Source: Eriocheir sinensis
Taxonomy: Eukaryota > Arthropoda > Malacostraca > Decapoda > Varunidae
Direction: 5' to 3'
DNA length: 64,000 nucleotides
Assembly (NCBI RefSeq): GCF_024679095.1
Contig: NC_066531.1
Coordinates: forward strand, 6,046,616-6,110,615
Shown: positions 31,555-42,217 of the stretch, in pieces
Layout: every line of letters begins with the position of its first letter
Position numbering within the stretch: the stretch's first letter is position 1
Translations under genes and position numbers: made by a program
The notes under the pieces: model-generated
Told to the model about the DNA's origin: nothing
Databases searched by the model: none
The model's input: the letters and a program-made list of their open reading frames with translations, nothing else

Positions 31555-32475
31555 TGTAGTGACATACTATGCCGCGTGCTGTAGCGGTTTGCCGTCGCCG
31601 CGCGGCAAACCGCGAAAGTTTGAACCTGACATACTATGAGCGGCAAACCGACCTCCAGTGCGGTTCAGTGTTGTTCGGACATCAGCGGAGGATGGATGTG
31701 GCAAATTTCTTTAAAATTGCAACTACCACTTTTCTTTGTTTGTTCTTCCTTGCTGAGGGAATCCCATTCTTCGTAGACGCCATTAGCTACAGTTACCCAG
31801 GCTTTATCTTTTGCCAGTCTATCTTTATACTGATCACAACCCTTGTCCCAGATAGCAGGCTGTTGCTCTACCATAGAAATAATCACTTCCGCAGACATAT
31901 TCAAAAAGTTCACAATTGATATCTGTATATTATTTCTGAAAAACAAACAGGAGTGTGAGCGAGAAACAAAGTGCACCTGATGAATGCTTCAAAGCTACTG
32001 CAGATCAAAGTCATCACAGGCAGGGTTGCCAACTTTGGAATTATAATATTACTTAATGATAGTATTATCTTGTTAGTTTAAAGCCACTTCTACCCATATT
32101 GGTGAGATTTGTATTAATAGTGAAGCAATGAAAATATAAGGAAATAATAGAAGTGATACATTGAGATTTTCAACATACTTACATTAGTAGAAATATATAT
32201 ATACCAGAGAAGATTAGTGTTTTCCCGCCGCCGCGGCATAGTATGTCAGTAGCCATAGCTTAACATGTGTTGACTCTGAAAACCGCGACCGCGCGCGGTC
32301 GCGGTTTTGATTCTCCGCCAACATTTGCGGCAGAAAAAATCAGACAGCAACCGCGCCCGCGCGCGGCGTCGGTTTCCCTAGTATGTCAGGTCCCATAGGA
32401 TAACACACGCTGGCGGTTTTTTTTTCACCGCTGCCGCGCGCGGCAACGGTTTGCCGCGTCTAGTATGTCACTACA
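31555..32475. mobile_element. Harbinger-like element carrying a MADF gene
   Basis: The termini are perfect 15-bp inverted repeats: TGTAGTGACATACTA at 31555-31569 and its complement at 32461-32475. 'TAGTATGTCA' recurs in both orientations several times near both ends, beside GC-rich 'cggtttgccgcg' palindromic blocks, including a perfect 30-bp palindrome at 32279-32308. A CTAA repeat flanks both sides, separated from the left end by one base. It encodes a MADF domain on the minus strand but no nuclease, consistent with a non-autonomous PIF/Harbinger relative, whose second protein is MADF/Myb-like. Confidence 0.75.
31665..31976 (-). CDS. MADF (Myb/SANT-like) domain protein, partial
   Basis: The minus-strand frame of 103 residues contains IISMVEQQPAIWDKG, CDQYKDRLAKDKAWVTVA and a YEEWDSLSKEE stretch: the three-helix MADF pattern with spaced aromatics. 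MADF proteins bind DNA and, in PIF/Harbinger elements, act as the partner of the nuclease at the transposon ends. The preceding hydrophobic residues are probably not part of the protein; a Met at about residue 27 (NMSAEVII) is the better start. The frame ends within 110 bp of the element's left end, so it may be one exon of a longer gene. Confidence 0.6.
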   Translation of the reverse strand: MHFVSRSHSCLFFRNNIQISIVNFLNMSAEVIISMVEQQPAIWDKGCDQYKDRLAKDKAWVTVANGVYEEWDSLSKEEQTKKSGSCNFKEICHIHPPLMSEQH

Positions 32476-33107
32476 CTAACACTTACAACACTCCTACTTG
32501 TGATCAATTTAAATTTTACCTCTGGCCTTAAACGCCATCACCATTGTCCTGCACAAGGTCTTGGACCCAAGGTCTTGGACCACCCCAAACAAAATGCAGC
32601 AATCATTTGAGGGCGGAGTGTAATATGCTAGAAGCGGACCCAAACACCTGGCCGTCCTAGTGTTGAGGGGGAGGGCGGGTTGTCGAGATGCTTGACTTTT
32701 TAATGTTTTTGATAAATTACGTCAAAGGCGAGACTGATACACTCAAAGCAGGTACTCAGCAAATATTGTAATACAAACAGAATTTAAAAAAAAAGTTCAG
32801 TTATGATTTATTTCGCAGGGTTTTCATGCAGGAAAGATTTTTAAAGAGAACCTTGCATTGGTCATTTATATTCTCGTTTACCAATAAATAAAACAACGAG
32901 AATGATCAATCCATTTCTATTAACAACAGTATCACTTATTGCATTGACGTGCAATAGGTGCACCTAACATCGCCAAATGTGGGGTACAAACTTGGCAGAG
33001 TAATTGTTTTTTGTGCCTCGAGCGACGGTAGTGAGCTAAAGAATAGCCTATTCGGATTTTTTATTTTATAAATGATCCACGATACATACTATAGTTAACT
33101 CGCGCTT
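32476..33107. other. Unassigned DNA
   Basis: No gene recognised. Confidence 0.35.
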
Positions 33108-33592
33108 AAACAGAGTGGAGTCTAAGGCTCTTCGTCTCATCAGCACTCCTCCTCCTACTGATAGTCTTCTACCTCTTAAATTCCGTCGCGATGTTGCCTC
33201 TCTTTCTATCTTCTATCGCTATCTCCACGCTGACTGCTCTTCTGAACCTGCTAACTGCATGCTTCCCCCCCTCCCGCGGCCCAGCTGCACACGACTTTCT
33301 ACTCATGCTCATCCCTATACTGTCCAAACCCCTTATGCAAGAGTTAACCAACATCTTCAGTCTTTCATCTCTCACACTGGTAAACTCTGGAACAATCTTC
33401 CTTCATCTGTATTTCCTCCTGCCTACGACTTGAACTTTTTCAAGAGGAGGGTATCCTCCCGAAGTTGACCTCTCTTTCGGCCACCTCTTTTGATTCTTTT
33501 TTTTGGGGGGGAGCAGCGAGTAGCGGGCTTTTTTTAATTAGTTTCCTTTTTTTGTGTGCCCTTGAGCTGTCTCCTTTGTCTTAAAAAAAAAT
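33108..33592 (+). pseudogene. Jockey/CR1-like LINE, C-terminus and 3' end
   Basis: ESKALRLIS, then LLPLKFRRDVASLSIFYRY and NHL..-type residues up to LWNNLPSSVFPPAYDL match the C-terminal ~115 residues encoded by the LINE copies at 40.3-41.6 kb and 44.3-45.2 kb. The 3' UTR has the 'gagcagcgagtagcggg' and 'cccttgagctgtctcctttg' blocks and ends in a short A-tract. It starts abruptly at 33108. The preceding segment of the same LINE lies 1.25 kb downstream at 34840-35626. Confidence 0.85.
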
Positions 33593-34839
33593 CAAAGCAT
33601 GTGCTTATCTTTGTATTCATTGATACACACACTGGTAATATTTCTGTGGTGTCTGATTCACTTAACTGAGTAAAATTCTAGTGTGATAAAGTCACAAATT
33701 CGTGTCACTAGTAAAACTGAAATCAGTAATGTAAGTTATGCCTCCATGAAATATACACAAATATAAATATGAAAGCTCACGAAGTCACAATAATTAACAT
33801 CACCTGCTTTGCGCAGTAAAAAATGCTTATTGAAGTTATCTGATACCCGTAAAATGGCGTGCGCTGCTGCCTCGGCCCACAGATGTCGTATAAAATAGGA
33901 ACATATTTTCATATTATTGTTCTGTTTATTCAATGTCCTTTCTGTTAAAGAAAAAGAACACTTATAATTTTAGTTATTTTTTGGTTATAAGGATTCTTTA
34001 CGAAATACAATTATAACGAAAACACAATTATATAATTATAACGAAATACAATTATATAAATTAGGAGACATACTGAATCATGGATCGGCTATGGTGATGT
34101 TAGATGCGCCTATTGTTACAAGTCCCAGAGAAACACAGGTAATTTAGGATAATTGAAAGAAAAGTTGAAGCTTCGTCGGGGCTGACCTGACACACCCTGG
34201 TTGTCAACTCTAAATATACCTCATAAAATAAAATTGGATTCTGGCCACACGGTCCACGGAGCAACCTCAGCTCGCTTTAGAACGTTTCAGTAGTGATGGG
34301 GAACCGAGTACTGTCTACAAACCGTAATTCGGTTTTGATTACTTTTCAAAACCTAGTAAACCGAGTACCGAATGATTACTTTCCTTTCAAGCGACAGGTA
34401 GACATCAGATGGTACAGGATTGGCTGGGCGGAGTGGGGTGGGTGGCAGTCTTATCACCAGGAGTCTAGAGGGGGGTCAAGGGGTTGCTAAAGATGAGAAG
34501 TGTTGAAATTCGTCTGATGAGAGAGGACTTAGAAATAATGTCTATAACATTCTATGTGAAATGAATACAAATATTTAATTTTCCTCTTATTTCCTAAGAG
34601 CTACACTACTCCATTCCTGCTCGAGATAAAAACAGAAGGGTCAAGGTCTATAGATTATAAGACATATGTAGGTAGGTATACGTATATGAGGCAAATAATT
34701 AATACACCTATGCATATTCCACGTGTTGCATAATCAGCGATTTAACTGCGATCATGGGTTTCATTTTCATGGCTGATGATCTATAATGTGACTTGCCAAG
34801 TCGATTACTCTTGCTTTATTACTCCATCATCTGTCAGGG
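33593..34839. other. Unassigned DNA
   Basis: No gene recognised. 'cagtagtgatggggaaccga' at about 34289 resembles a hAT terminus, but no partner end was found. Confidence 0.35.
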
Positions 34840-35626
34840 GTTGTGCACAGGAGTTGGGCGTTCTACTGGTGATCTTGCATTCTTAAGACTCCTGGTCATC
34901 CTCTCTTAGCCGTTTCGGTGAAACTTTCTCAGTTGCGCTAGATATATCGAAAGCTTTCGATAAAGTCTGGCACAACTCTTTGCTTTCTAAACTACCCTCC
35001 TACATATTCTATCCTTCTCTCTGTACCTTTTTCTCCAGTTTCCTTTCCGGCTGTTCTATCTCTGATGTTGTGGACGGACACTGTTCTTCCCCTAAACCTA
35101 TCAACAGTGATGTCCCGCAGGTCTCTGTCCTGTCTCCTGCTTTCTTTCTGATATTCATCAATGATCTTCTTTAGACAACAAACTCTCGTACCCACTCATA
35201 TGCCGACGACTCTACTTTGCATTATTCAACTTCTTTAAACAGAAGAGCCTCCCAACAGGAATTACAAGACTCTAGACGGGAGGCTGCAGAACGCTTAACC
35301 TCTGACCTTGCTATTATTTCCGATTGGGGCATAAGGAACCTGGTGTGCTTCAATGTCTTAAGCTTCTTATGTTCTTAACTCAATTTCTCCATCTTTCAAC
35401 TCGACATAATCTTCCAAACACGTATTCCCTATCCTTCGACAACTCTCAGCTGTCACATTCTTCTTCACTAAACATCCACGGTCTGTCCTTAACTCAAAAT
35501 CTTAACTGGAAACTTCATATTTCTTCTATCACTGAATCAGCTTCCTCGAGGTTGGGCGTTCTCTATCGTCTCCGCCAGTTTTTTTTCCCCACCGCACAGT
35601 TACTATCCATATACAGGGGCCTTGTC
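34840..35626 (+). pseudogene. Jockey/CR1-like LINE, reverse transcriptase portion
   Basis: Starts in the RT with a GRSTGDLAFL-like stretch and includes ALDISKAFDKVWH (motif A, catalytic Asp), a GVPQGSVLSP region (damaged), HSYADDSTLHYS (YADD catalytic box near 35196) and the thumb up to SIYRGLV, where the match ends at 35626. Several stops and frameshifts. The next ~50 bp of the LINE are missing and the remaining C-terminus is at 33108-33592, upstream. Confidence 0.85.
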
Positions 35627-35714
35627 ACGTGATGCGTGAGTGATATGGAAAATTCCCGTGCCTAACATGGCTCGGCTATGCGGACAATTTGTCTTTAAAT
35701 TGAACAAGTAGACG

Positions 35715-35893
35715 ATATGGATACATCTAGAGCCCAGGTTGATGGGTGGTCTTCAGGCCAGCGTGTGGGTAGTCTTAGGCCACTCGGCGGTGACTGAAAA
35801 ACCTCAGCTGTGCGGCGTCCAGGATTCGAACCCGCGTCCCTTCTGGAGCTCCTGAACGCGGGACCGTCACGCTAACCATTCAGCCACCGCCTC
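35715..35893 (-). mobile_element. tRNA-derived SINE head and body (minus)
   Basis: Reverse complement of the 30445 family: 'gaggcggtggctgaatggtt' head at 35893, B-box 'gggttcgaatcctgg', then 'tcagtcaccgccgag' and 'ctacccacacgctggcctga'. The 3' half with 'agatggcgcc' is missing. It cuts off the end of the piggyBac gene. Confidence 0.85.
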
Positions 35894-37345
35894 ATGACAC
35901 TTGTAGCTGGTATTCTTCCTCACTTTGGGCTTACGTGTGGAGTGACTACACACGTAGCAACGGCCCACGCCCACTTTCCTGGTACCAGTAGGAGGGAGGG
36001 ACTCTATGTAGTGCCTATCCATGAAGTCACGTGCCTCAAGTCTGTCAGGAAGTGCATCCGAGTGTCGTCTTGGAGCCTGTGCAGTCACCTGGCCGAACCT
36101 CTCAAGCAGCTGAGTGATGACAGTCCGACTGAACTGTCTCAGAGAAGGCTGAAGTCGCTCACCGACCTGGGTCATGTACAGTATGTATGCATTGAGCATA
36201 CACATGTCGATGACGTAGAGAAAATACTTTTTGTACCATTTACAGCCCTTTCTAAGACAATCGATGAATCCAATCATCATGTCGGACTTCTCCACCAACC
36301 GCATGTTGATATTGGTGTCAATGATTGCATCAGGCTTCATTTTCTCCTCACCCGTCTTGAAGTTGACTTTCTCAGAATCCTGCAAGTGCCCCACGTGCTC
36401 GATAGTAAGGATGTTGACGGGCTTTTTATCATGCCATCTAATTGCTAACATCTTCCCAGACTATTTGAGCTGCACCTCCCCGACGAGGCGTAGGAAACAC
36501 AGGCCAGTGTTTCCTGTTTTGTTTTACGGTGCCGATAGTGCCCACTCCATGCTCCTTCAGGCACTTGGTGAGAGCTGTGTAGTAATTGTCCGTATACTGA
36601 ACACCAAAGTATCTTTCCAGTAGTACATTTACAACTGAACCTGTGAAGCCGAGTGATGTGATGTGAGTGAGTTGATGTCAGCATCGCTTGCCGTATATAT
36701 GACAAAGTCCAACATATACCCCGTTTCGCAGTCGCACAACATAAACATTTTTATCCCAAAACTGTGTCGCTTGCTAGGAATATATTGATTGAAGGAAAGA
36801 CGCCCCCTGAATAACACAAGGGACCCATCAATTACCACTTTTTGCATTGGTTTGAAAAAAAAAGCAAGGAACTTCCCCTTGATGATGTCCATTATCTCTC
36901 TGATTTTCAAAAGGGGGTCGGTGTCTGAAGGGTACATATTATCAGCAGAGTGGAGATAACCGCTTAGATGGCCCTGAATCGGTCCCTAGACATATATTTT
37001 CCTTAGACTGGAGTGTAAATGGTGTCATCGTGAGCCCAGTAGTCCTCTAGGTTATGCTTTCGCACGTGAGGCATGAGCAACATCAACGCCAGGAAAACAT
37101 ACATCTCATGTACAGAAAGCGGGGTCCATATAATCATTTTTGCAGAACCCACTGAGTCAAATGTGCACTGTTCTTAATGACGATTGGTTTCCTCACACAT
37201 TCGCTGAACTACTCTTTCATCCAAGAAGGCCAAAAAGTAGTCCACGTATTTTTGTTCTGCATCCACTGGGAAGACAGGCTGAATCCCAGTATTCGCCATG
37301 TCGAATGCTGGACTGTCTAGTACAAATTCACTGCCATCATTTCAC
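35894..37345 (-). pseudogene. piggyBac-type transposase (DDE_Tnp_1_7)
   Basis: Minus-strand segments in family order, in shifting frames. N-side (37345-37170): KYVDYFLAFLDERVVQRM. Core (36937-36629): KIREIMDIIKGKF, VVIDGSLVLFRGRLSFNQYI (first catalytic Asp; the next Glu of relatives is Gly here) and a FGIKMFMLCDCETGYMLDF box. Then NYYT/GVGTIG-type pieces at 36630-36450. C-side (36451-35894): IIDTNINMRLVEKSDMMIGF, KWYKKYFLYVIDM, NAYILYMTQVG and the beginning of the Cys-rich C-terminal finger (CYVCSHST..YKC). The SINE insertion removes the rest of that finger. Several frameshifts make it inactive. Upstream it ends at a hAT terminus (37375). No TTAA sites checked convincingly. Confidence 0.8.
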
Positions 37346-37374
37346 ACAAATGCACCGCAGGACTTTCTGGCAGG

Positions 37375-38345
37375 GTTGCCAACCGTACGATAATTATCGT
37401 ACATATATGATAATTTTACCGTTGGTACGATGTATGATAGTGTTTTTAATAATCGTACGTTTTGTACGATAATTTTACCAAACCGTACGATACGATACGA
37501 TAATTACACGGATTTTTTATTTTTTTTTCGTTGGGGATATACCCCAAGGATAGAAGGCGGTGGAGTATATGCTACATGAATAATAAAATTATAACATATA
37601 AGAATGATAAATCGATGTTTTGGCTGTATTTTGTTAATATGGTGGTTCGAAGTCGGGGTCGGAAATCCAGATGTTAACTTAACGTGTCCTATCCCTGACT
37701 CCCTGTACCAGAGCCTCGGGCCGCTGCGACATCCCACACGCCGTTTAAACTGCGGCCAAATTTCAGGTTTGTAAGCATTGCATACGTGTCTTGTAATGTC
37801 AAAAGTGTTTAAAGTATGCGTGAAAAGTGATGGACAAATGATAGAATGACATTTCTACATCTGAAGCCACACAAGATTATCCACCCATCACAAACTAGGT
37901 GGCTATCATTAGTCGCCGTGGTGCAGAGGCTTATAGAGCAATGGGAAGCTTTCAAGTTGTTTTTTCAGACATGTGGTTGTCGGAAAAGCTAGGTGCTGCT
38001 GGACTGATCTTCAAAAGCTTGCATGATCCTTACATCCAACTGTACTACTGCTTTTTGGAGTAGGTCCTACCCAAGTTTACCTCTTTCAACACATATTTTC
38101 AATCAAATAAGACAGTTATCACAGAACTGCATGAGAAACTGCTGAGACTTTTCAAAGACCTTCTCCTATCTTTCATGGAGATAGATGATATCATAAAGAC
38201 AGTGTTGATATCGTAGTTTGTCCAGGCAAGATGGCGGCAAGACAGCATGGCAGCTTTTATGGATAATGGCCAAATTCAGGAATGACATGGACCCCATAAT
38301 TAAGATAGCCTACCATTAAATGGAGAGAATCCGAGAAACATAACA
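37375..38345 (+). mobile_element. hAT element remnant with transposase core
   Basis: The left end is CAGGGTTGCCAACCGTACGA, followed by repeated CGTACGATAAT units, as in hAT subterminal regions. At 37868-38220 a plus-strand frame gives TRWLSLVAVVQRLIEQWEAF, the conserved 'RWLS' block of hAT transposases, and after a frameshift KSLHDPYIQLYYCFLE and a helical LHEKLLRLFKDLL segment. The right end is not identifiable; the sequence passes into the 42-bp repeat array at about 38366. A gap of about 300 bp (37510-37860) shows no recognised coding. Confidence 0.7.
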
Positions 38346-38365
38346 GTCAATCAGAAGAGAGCGTA

Positions 38366-38650
38366 AGTTATCTCATTTATCATATATACTGACATACAAG
38401 GTTTCAGGTTATCTCATTTATCACATTAACCGACATACAAGAGGTGTAGGTTATCTCATTTATCACATTTACCGACACACAAGGGGTGTAGGTTATCTCA
38501 TTTATCACATTTACCGACATACAAGGGGTGTAGGTTATCTCATTTATCACATTTACTTACATACAAGGTTTCAGGTTACCTCATTTATCACATTTACCGA
38601 CATACAAGGGATTTAGGTTATCTCATTTTTCACATTTACTGACATACAAG
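38366..38650 (+). repeat. 42-bp minisatellite, block 1
   Basis: About seven copies of a 42-bp unit built on 'ggttatctcatttatcacat' and 'ttaccgacatacaaggggt'. Because 42 is a multiple of three, long open frames run through it (for example HIYRHTRGVGYLI repeats), but the composition and the interruption by SINEs argue against a gene. Blocks 2 and 3 are at 38988-39476 and 39856-40012. Confidence 0.95.
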
Positions 38651-38987
38651 GGTAGGCGGTGGCTGAGTGATTAACGTGCGGGGCCAGCATTCATCACGAC
38701 ATAGACAATGTCGATTCAAATCCCCACGGTACCACCTGGGATTTTTTAGTCACCGCCGAGTGGCTTAAGACTACCCACAGGCTGTCCTGAAGACCACCCA
38801 TCATCCCGCTTTCTTGAGGAAACCGGACAAGCGAATAAAAAATAAGTTCCAGGGGCAGGATGAGCCAAGCATAACTAGCTATAAAAACTATAAAAATTGC
38901 CGGCACCATGACGGGCTTGGGCCGACCACCAGGCTCCTGAAGAAAGCCTACTGGCGCTATAGGCTGAGAAGTAAACAAAACAAAAAG
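38651..38987 (+). mobile_element. tRNA-derived SINE inside the minisatellite
   Basis: Full-length member of the 30445 family, single 'ggccgaccaccaggct' block, A-rich tail 'aacaaaacaaaaag'. Inserted between minisatellite blocks 1 and 2. Confidence 0.9.
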
Positions 38988-39476
38988 TTACCTCATTTAT
39001 CACATTTACCGACATACAAGGGGTGTAGGGTACCTCATTTATCACATTTACCGACATTTAATGGGTGCAGGTTATCTCATTTATCACATTTACCGACTTA
39101 TAAGAGATGTAGGTTATCTTATTTATCACATTTACCGACATATAAGGGGTTCAGTTTATCTCATCACATTTACCGACGTACAAGGGGTGTAGATTATCTC
39201 ATTTCTCACATTTACCGACATACAAGGGGTTCAGGTTATCTCATTTATCACATTTACCGACATACAAGGGGTGTAGGTTATCTCATTTATCACATATCTC
39301 GACATGGAAGGGGTGCAGGTTATCTCATTTATCACATTTACCGACATACAAGGGGTGTAGGTTATCTCATTTATCACATATACCGACATACAAGGGGTGC
39401 AGGTTATCTCATTTATCACATTTACCGACATACAAGGGGAGCAGGTTATCTCATTTATCACATTTACCGACATTAA
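38988..39476 (+). repeat. 42-bp minisatellite, block 2
   Basis: About twelve units, continuing the same phase as block 1. Unit differences are mostly single bases; one unit near 39150 is about 8 bp shorter. Confidence 0.95.
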
Positions 39477-39852
39477 GGGTAGGCGGTGGCCGAACTGGTA
39501 GGGTACTGGGCCCACATTCACCGCGTGATGGACGACGCGGGTTCGAATCCCCACGCTACCACTCGGATTTTTCAGTCACCGCCGAGTGGCTTAAAACTAC
39601 CCACATGCTGTCCTGAAGACCACCCATCAACCCGGACTCTAGAGGAAGCCGTCCAAGCGAATCAAGAACGAGTTCCGGAGGGGCAGCATGAGCCAATGCA
39701 AGATGGCGCCACTATGAACACTCGCCTGCGCCAGAACGGGCTGGGCCGACCATCAGGTCCCACCTGGAAGAAGCCTTGGGCCGACCATCAGGCCCCACCA
39801 GGAAGATGCCTACTGGCGCAACAGGCAACGACGTAAAGGAAAAAAAAAAAAA
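39477..39852 (+). mobile_element. tRNA-derived SINE, two-block subtype, in minisatellite
   Basis: Complete: head 'ggtaggcggtggccgaactgg', B-box 'gggttcgaatcccca', body, 'aatgcaagatggcgccac', two tandem ~33-bp 'gggccgaccatcaggccccac' blocks, 'ggcgcaacaggcaacgacg' and an A-tract. Shares the duplicated block with the truncated copies at 14137 and 21769. Confidence 0.95.
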
Positions 39853-39855
39853 TTA

Positions 39856-40012
39856 CAAGGAGAGCAGGTTATCTCATCACATTTACCGACATACAAGGGG
39901 AGCAGGTTATCTCATTTATCACATTTACCGACATACAAGGGGAGCAGGTTATCTCATTTATCATATTTACCGACATACCTCATTTACCTCATTTACTGAC
40001 ATACGAAGGGTG
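39856..40012 (+). repeat. 42-bp minisatellite, block 3
   Basis: Three to four further units, 'ggggagcag' variant, ending in a partial unit. Confidence 0.9.
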
Positions 40013-40139
40013 CAGGAAGAAACTTTCATATTTCAAGCAATTTTCAAATTCAAAACATACGTCAACATTTAATTTTAAAAAGATAAAAAAAAAAAACTCA
40101 GGTGGGACATATCGCGATAGGCAGTCGACAAAGACACGG

Positions 40140-40215
40140 TACTGTGTCGCAATGGACCGTATTGGCTATACAGGCAGCGCCACACGTGGCCACTGATCAG
40201 TGAACTGTCAACGCA
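40140..40215 (+). repeat. Dispersed repeat with ATGGACCGTATTGGCT core
   Basis: Core at 40152-40167 followed by 'atacaggcagcgccacacg' and 'tggccactgatcagtg'. The best-preserved of the five copies in the window. Confidence 0.6.
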
Positions 40216-40261
40216 GCACTTCCATAGAACTCAAGCTATGTACTAGAATGCGTCTAAGGCT

Positions 40262-41643
40262 GCCTCCATGATACAAGGCCTTGGTGCCACCATCGCTCCA
40301 AGCCAACGATTATCTGATCGCCAGTATGGGTTCCGCAAGGGGCGTTCTACTGGTGATCTAGCCTTCTTAACTGACTCTTGGTCATCCTCTCCTAGCCGTT
40401 TCGGTGAAACCTTTGCTATTGCACTAGACATATCAAAAGCTTTTGATAGGGTCTGGCACAAATCTTTGCTTTCCAAACTACCCTCCTACAGTTTCTATCC
40501 TTCTCTCTGTACCTTTATCTCCAGTTTCCTTTCTGACCGTTCTATTTCTGTTGTGGTAGACGGTCACTGTTCTTACAATACATCTATTAACAGTGGTGTC
40601 CCACAGGGTTCTGTCCTATCTCCACTCTTTTCTGTTGTTCATTGATGATCTTCTTTCCAAAACGAACTGTTCTATCCATTCCTACGCCGATGATTCCACT
40701 CTGCATTACTCAACTTCTTTTAATAGAAGACCCACCTACAGGAAATTAACGACTCAAGGCTGGAGGCTGCAGAACGCTTAGCCTCAGACCTTACTATTAT
40801 TTCCGATTGGGGTAAGAGGAACCTGGTGTCCTTCAATGCCTCAAAAACACAGTTTCTCCACCTATCCACTCGACACAATCTTCCAAACAACTATCCCTAT
40901 TCTTTGACAACACCCAGCTGTCACCTTCCTCAACACTAAACATCCTCGGTCTATCCTTAACTCAAAATCTCAACTGGAAACTTCATATCTCATCTCTTAC
41001 TAAATCAGCTTCCTCGAGGCTGGGCGTTCTGTACCGTCTCCAGTTCTTCTCCCCGCACAGTTGCTGTTCATATACAGGGCCTTGTCCGCCCTCGTATGGA
41101 GTATGTATCTCATGTTTGGGGGCTCCACTCACACAGCTCTTCTGGACAGAGTGGGCTTAGGCTCTTCGTCTCATCAGCTCTCCTCCTCATACTGATAGTC
41201 TTCTACCTCTTAAATTCCGCCGCAATGTTGCCTCTTTCTATCTTCTATCGATGTTTCCACGCTGACTGCTCTTCTGAACTTGCTAACTGCATGCCTCCCC
41301 CCTCTCGGCCCCGCTGCACTCGACTTTCTCATGCTCATCCCTAAACTGTCCAAACCCCTTTTGCAAGAGTTAACCAGCATCTTCACTCTTTCATCCCTCA
41401 CGCTGGTAAACTCTGGAACAATCTTCCTTCATCTGTATTTCCTCCTGCCTACGACTTGAACTCTTTCAAGAGGAGGGTATCAGGACACCTCTCCTTTCGT
41501 ATTTGACCTTGCTTTCGGCCACCTCTTTTGTTTCATTTTTAGGAGCAGCGAGTAGCGAGATTTTTTTTATTATTGTTTTCTTTTCTTTTTGTGCCCTTGA
41601 GCTGCCTCCTTTGTTGTAAAAAAAAAAAAAAAAAAAAAAAAAA
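40262..41643 (+). pseudogene. Jockey/CR1-like LINE, RT to poly(A)
   Basis: The longest copy in the window. DRQYGFRKGRSTGDLAFL, FAIALDISKAFDRVWHKSL (motif A), NSGVPQGSVLSPL, then after a frameshift HSYADDSTLHYSTS (motif C at 40683). Thumb and C-terminal regions follow through SASSRLGVLYRL and NNLPSSVFPPAYDL to a UTR and A27 at 41617-41643. The endonuclease and ORF1 are missing (5' truncation, usual for LINEs). Multiple frameshifts. Confidence 0.9.
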
Positions 41644-41902
41644 CTTGAACTCTATGGAAAATTCACCTTGGAGTTGAGTGGCCCGTGGCCGGACAGATGA
41701 CCGACGGACATTTGGCCGAACTGACATTTGGCCGACAGACATTTGGCTGAACGGATATATGGCCGAACGGACACTTGGCCGACAGACATTTGGCCGAAGA
41801 GAATTGGATAAAAATTGTATGAAACAAAAGTTTAAATGATATCAATTGTTAGGAAATTTGTTAAAAAAGATGTATTATAAAATTTAAAGTTCGTACATAT
41901 TT

Positions 41903-42206
41903 TAAGGTAAAGGTAAAGTTGGGGGCATACGCTGTAGCAGCGCGTGGCCTCAGTGCTCATCTCCGTAACATTGGCCCTCGAGCCTGTGGTGGGAGGGAGC
42001 CCATTACCCCGGGACACAGGGCCAGTCTGACTTCCGGATTACCACAGTTTACCTTCCCCAGGTTTCCCCAGGAACCCATTTATCGACCAGCCCGAGAGGG
42101 AGGATGAACTGCTGAGTGAGCTGCACGCCGACTGCCCGGACCGGGATTCGAACCCGTGCCCACGGAGTAGAAGCCAGGCACGCTGACCACTAGACCACTG
42201 AGGCGT
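41903..42206 (-). mobile_element. tRNA-derived SINE inside the MULE
   Basis: On the minus strand the head (42206-42125) reads 'cctcagtggtctagtggtca' with B-box 'gggttcgaatcccgg'; the body matches the copy at 9612-9903. It ends in a 'tttacctttacc' tail. Flanks 'tatttta' and 'tatttaa' may be its target duplication. Confidence 0.85.
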
Positions 42207-42217
42207 ATTTAAAGATT

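Noticed and set aside
32021..32040. CAGGGTTGCCAAC, a hAT-like terminus
   Set aside because: Matches the first 13 bases of the hAT end at 37375, but no partner end or transposase is nearby, and it lies inside another element; kept as a note only.
35894..36448. 184-codon plus-strand frame
   Set aside because: Antisense of the piggyBac C-terminal region, which has clear family motifs on the minus strand.
38814..39476. 220-codon open frame with HIYRHTRG repeats
   Set aside because: It reads from a SINE into a 42-bp minisatellite, whose length keeps any frame open; the opposite strand is equally open.
38366..40012. Possible CRISPR-like array
   Set aside because: Units are contiguous with no unique spacers; eukaryotic context with SINE insertions.
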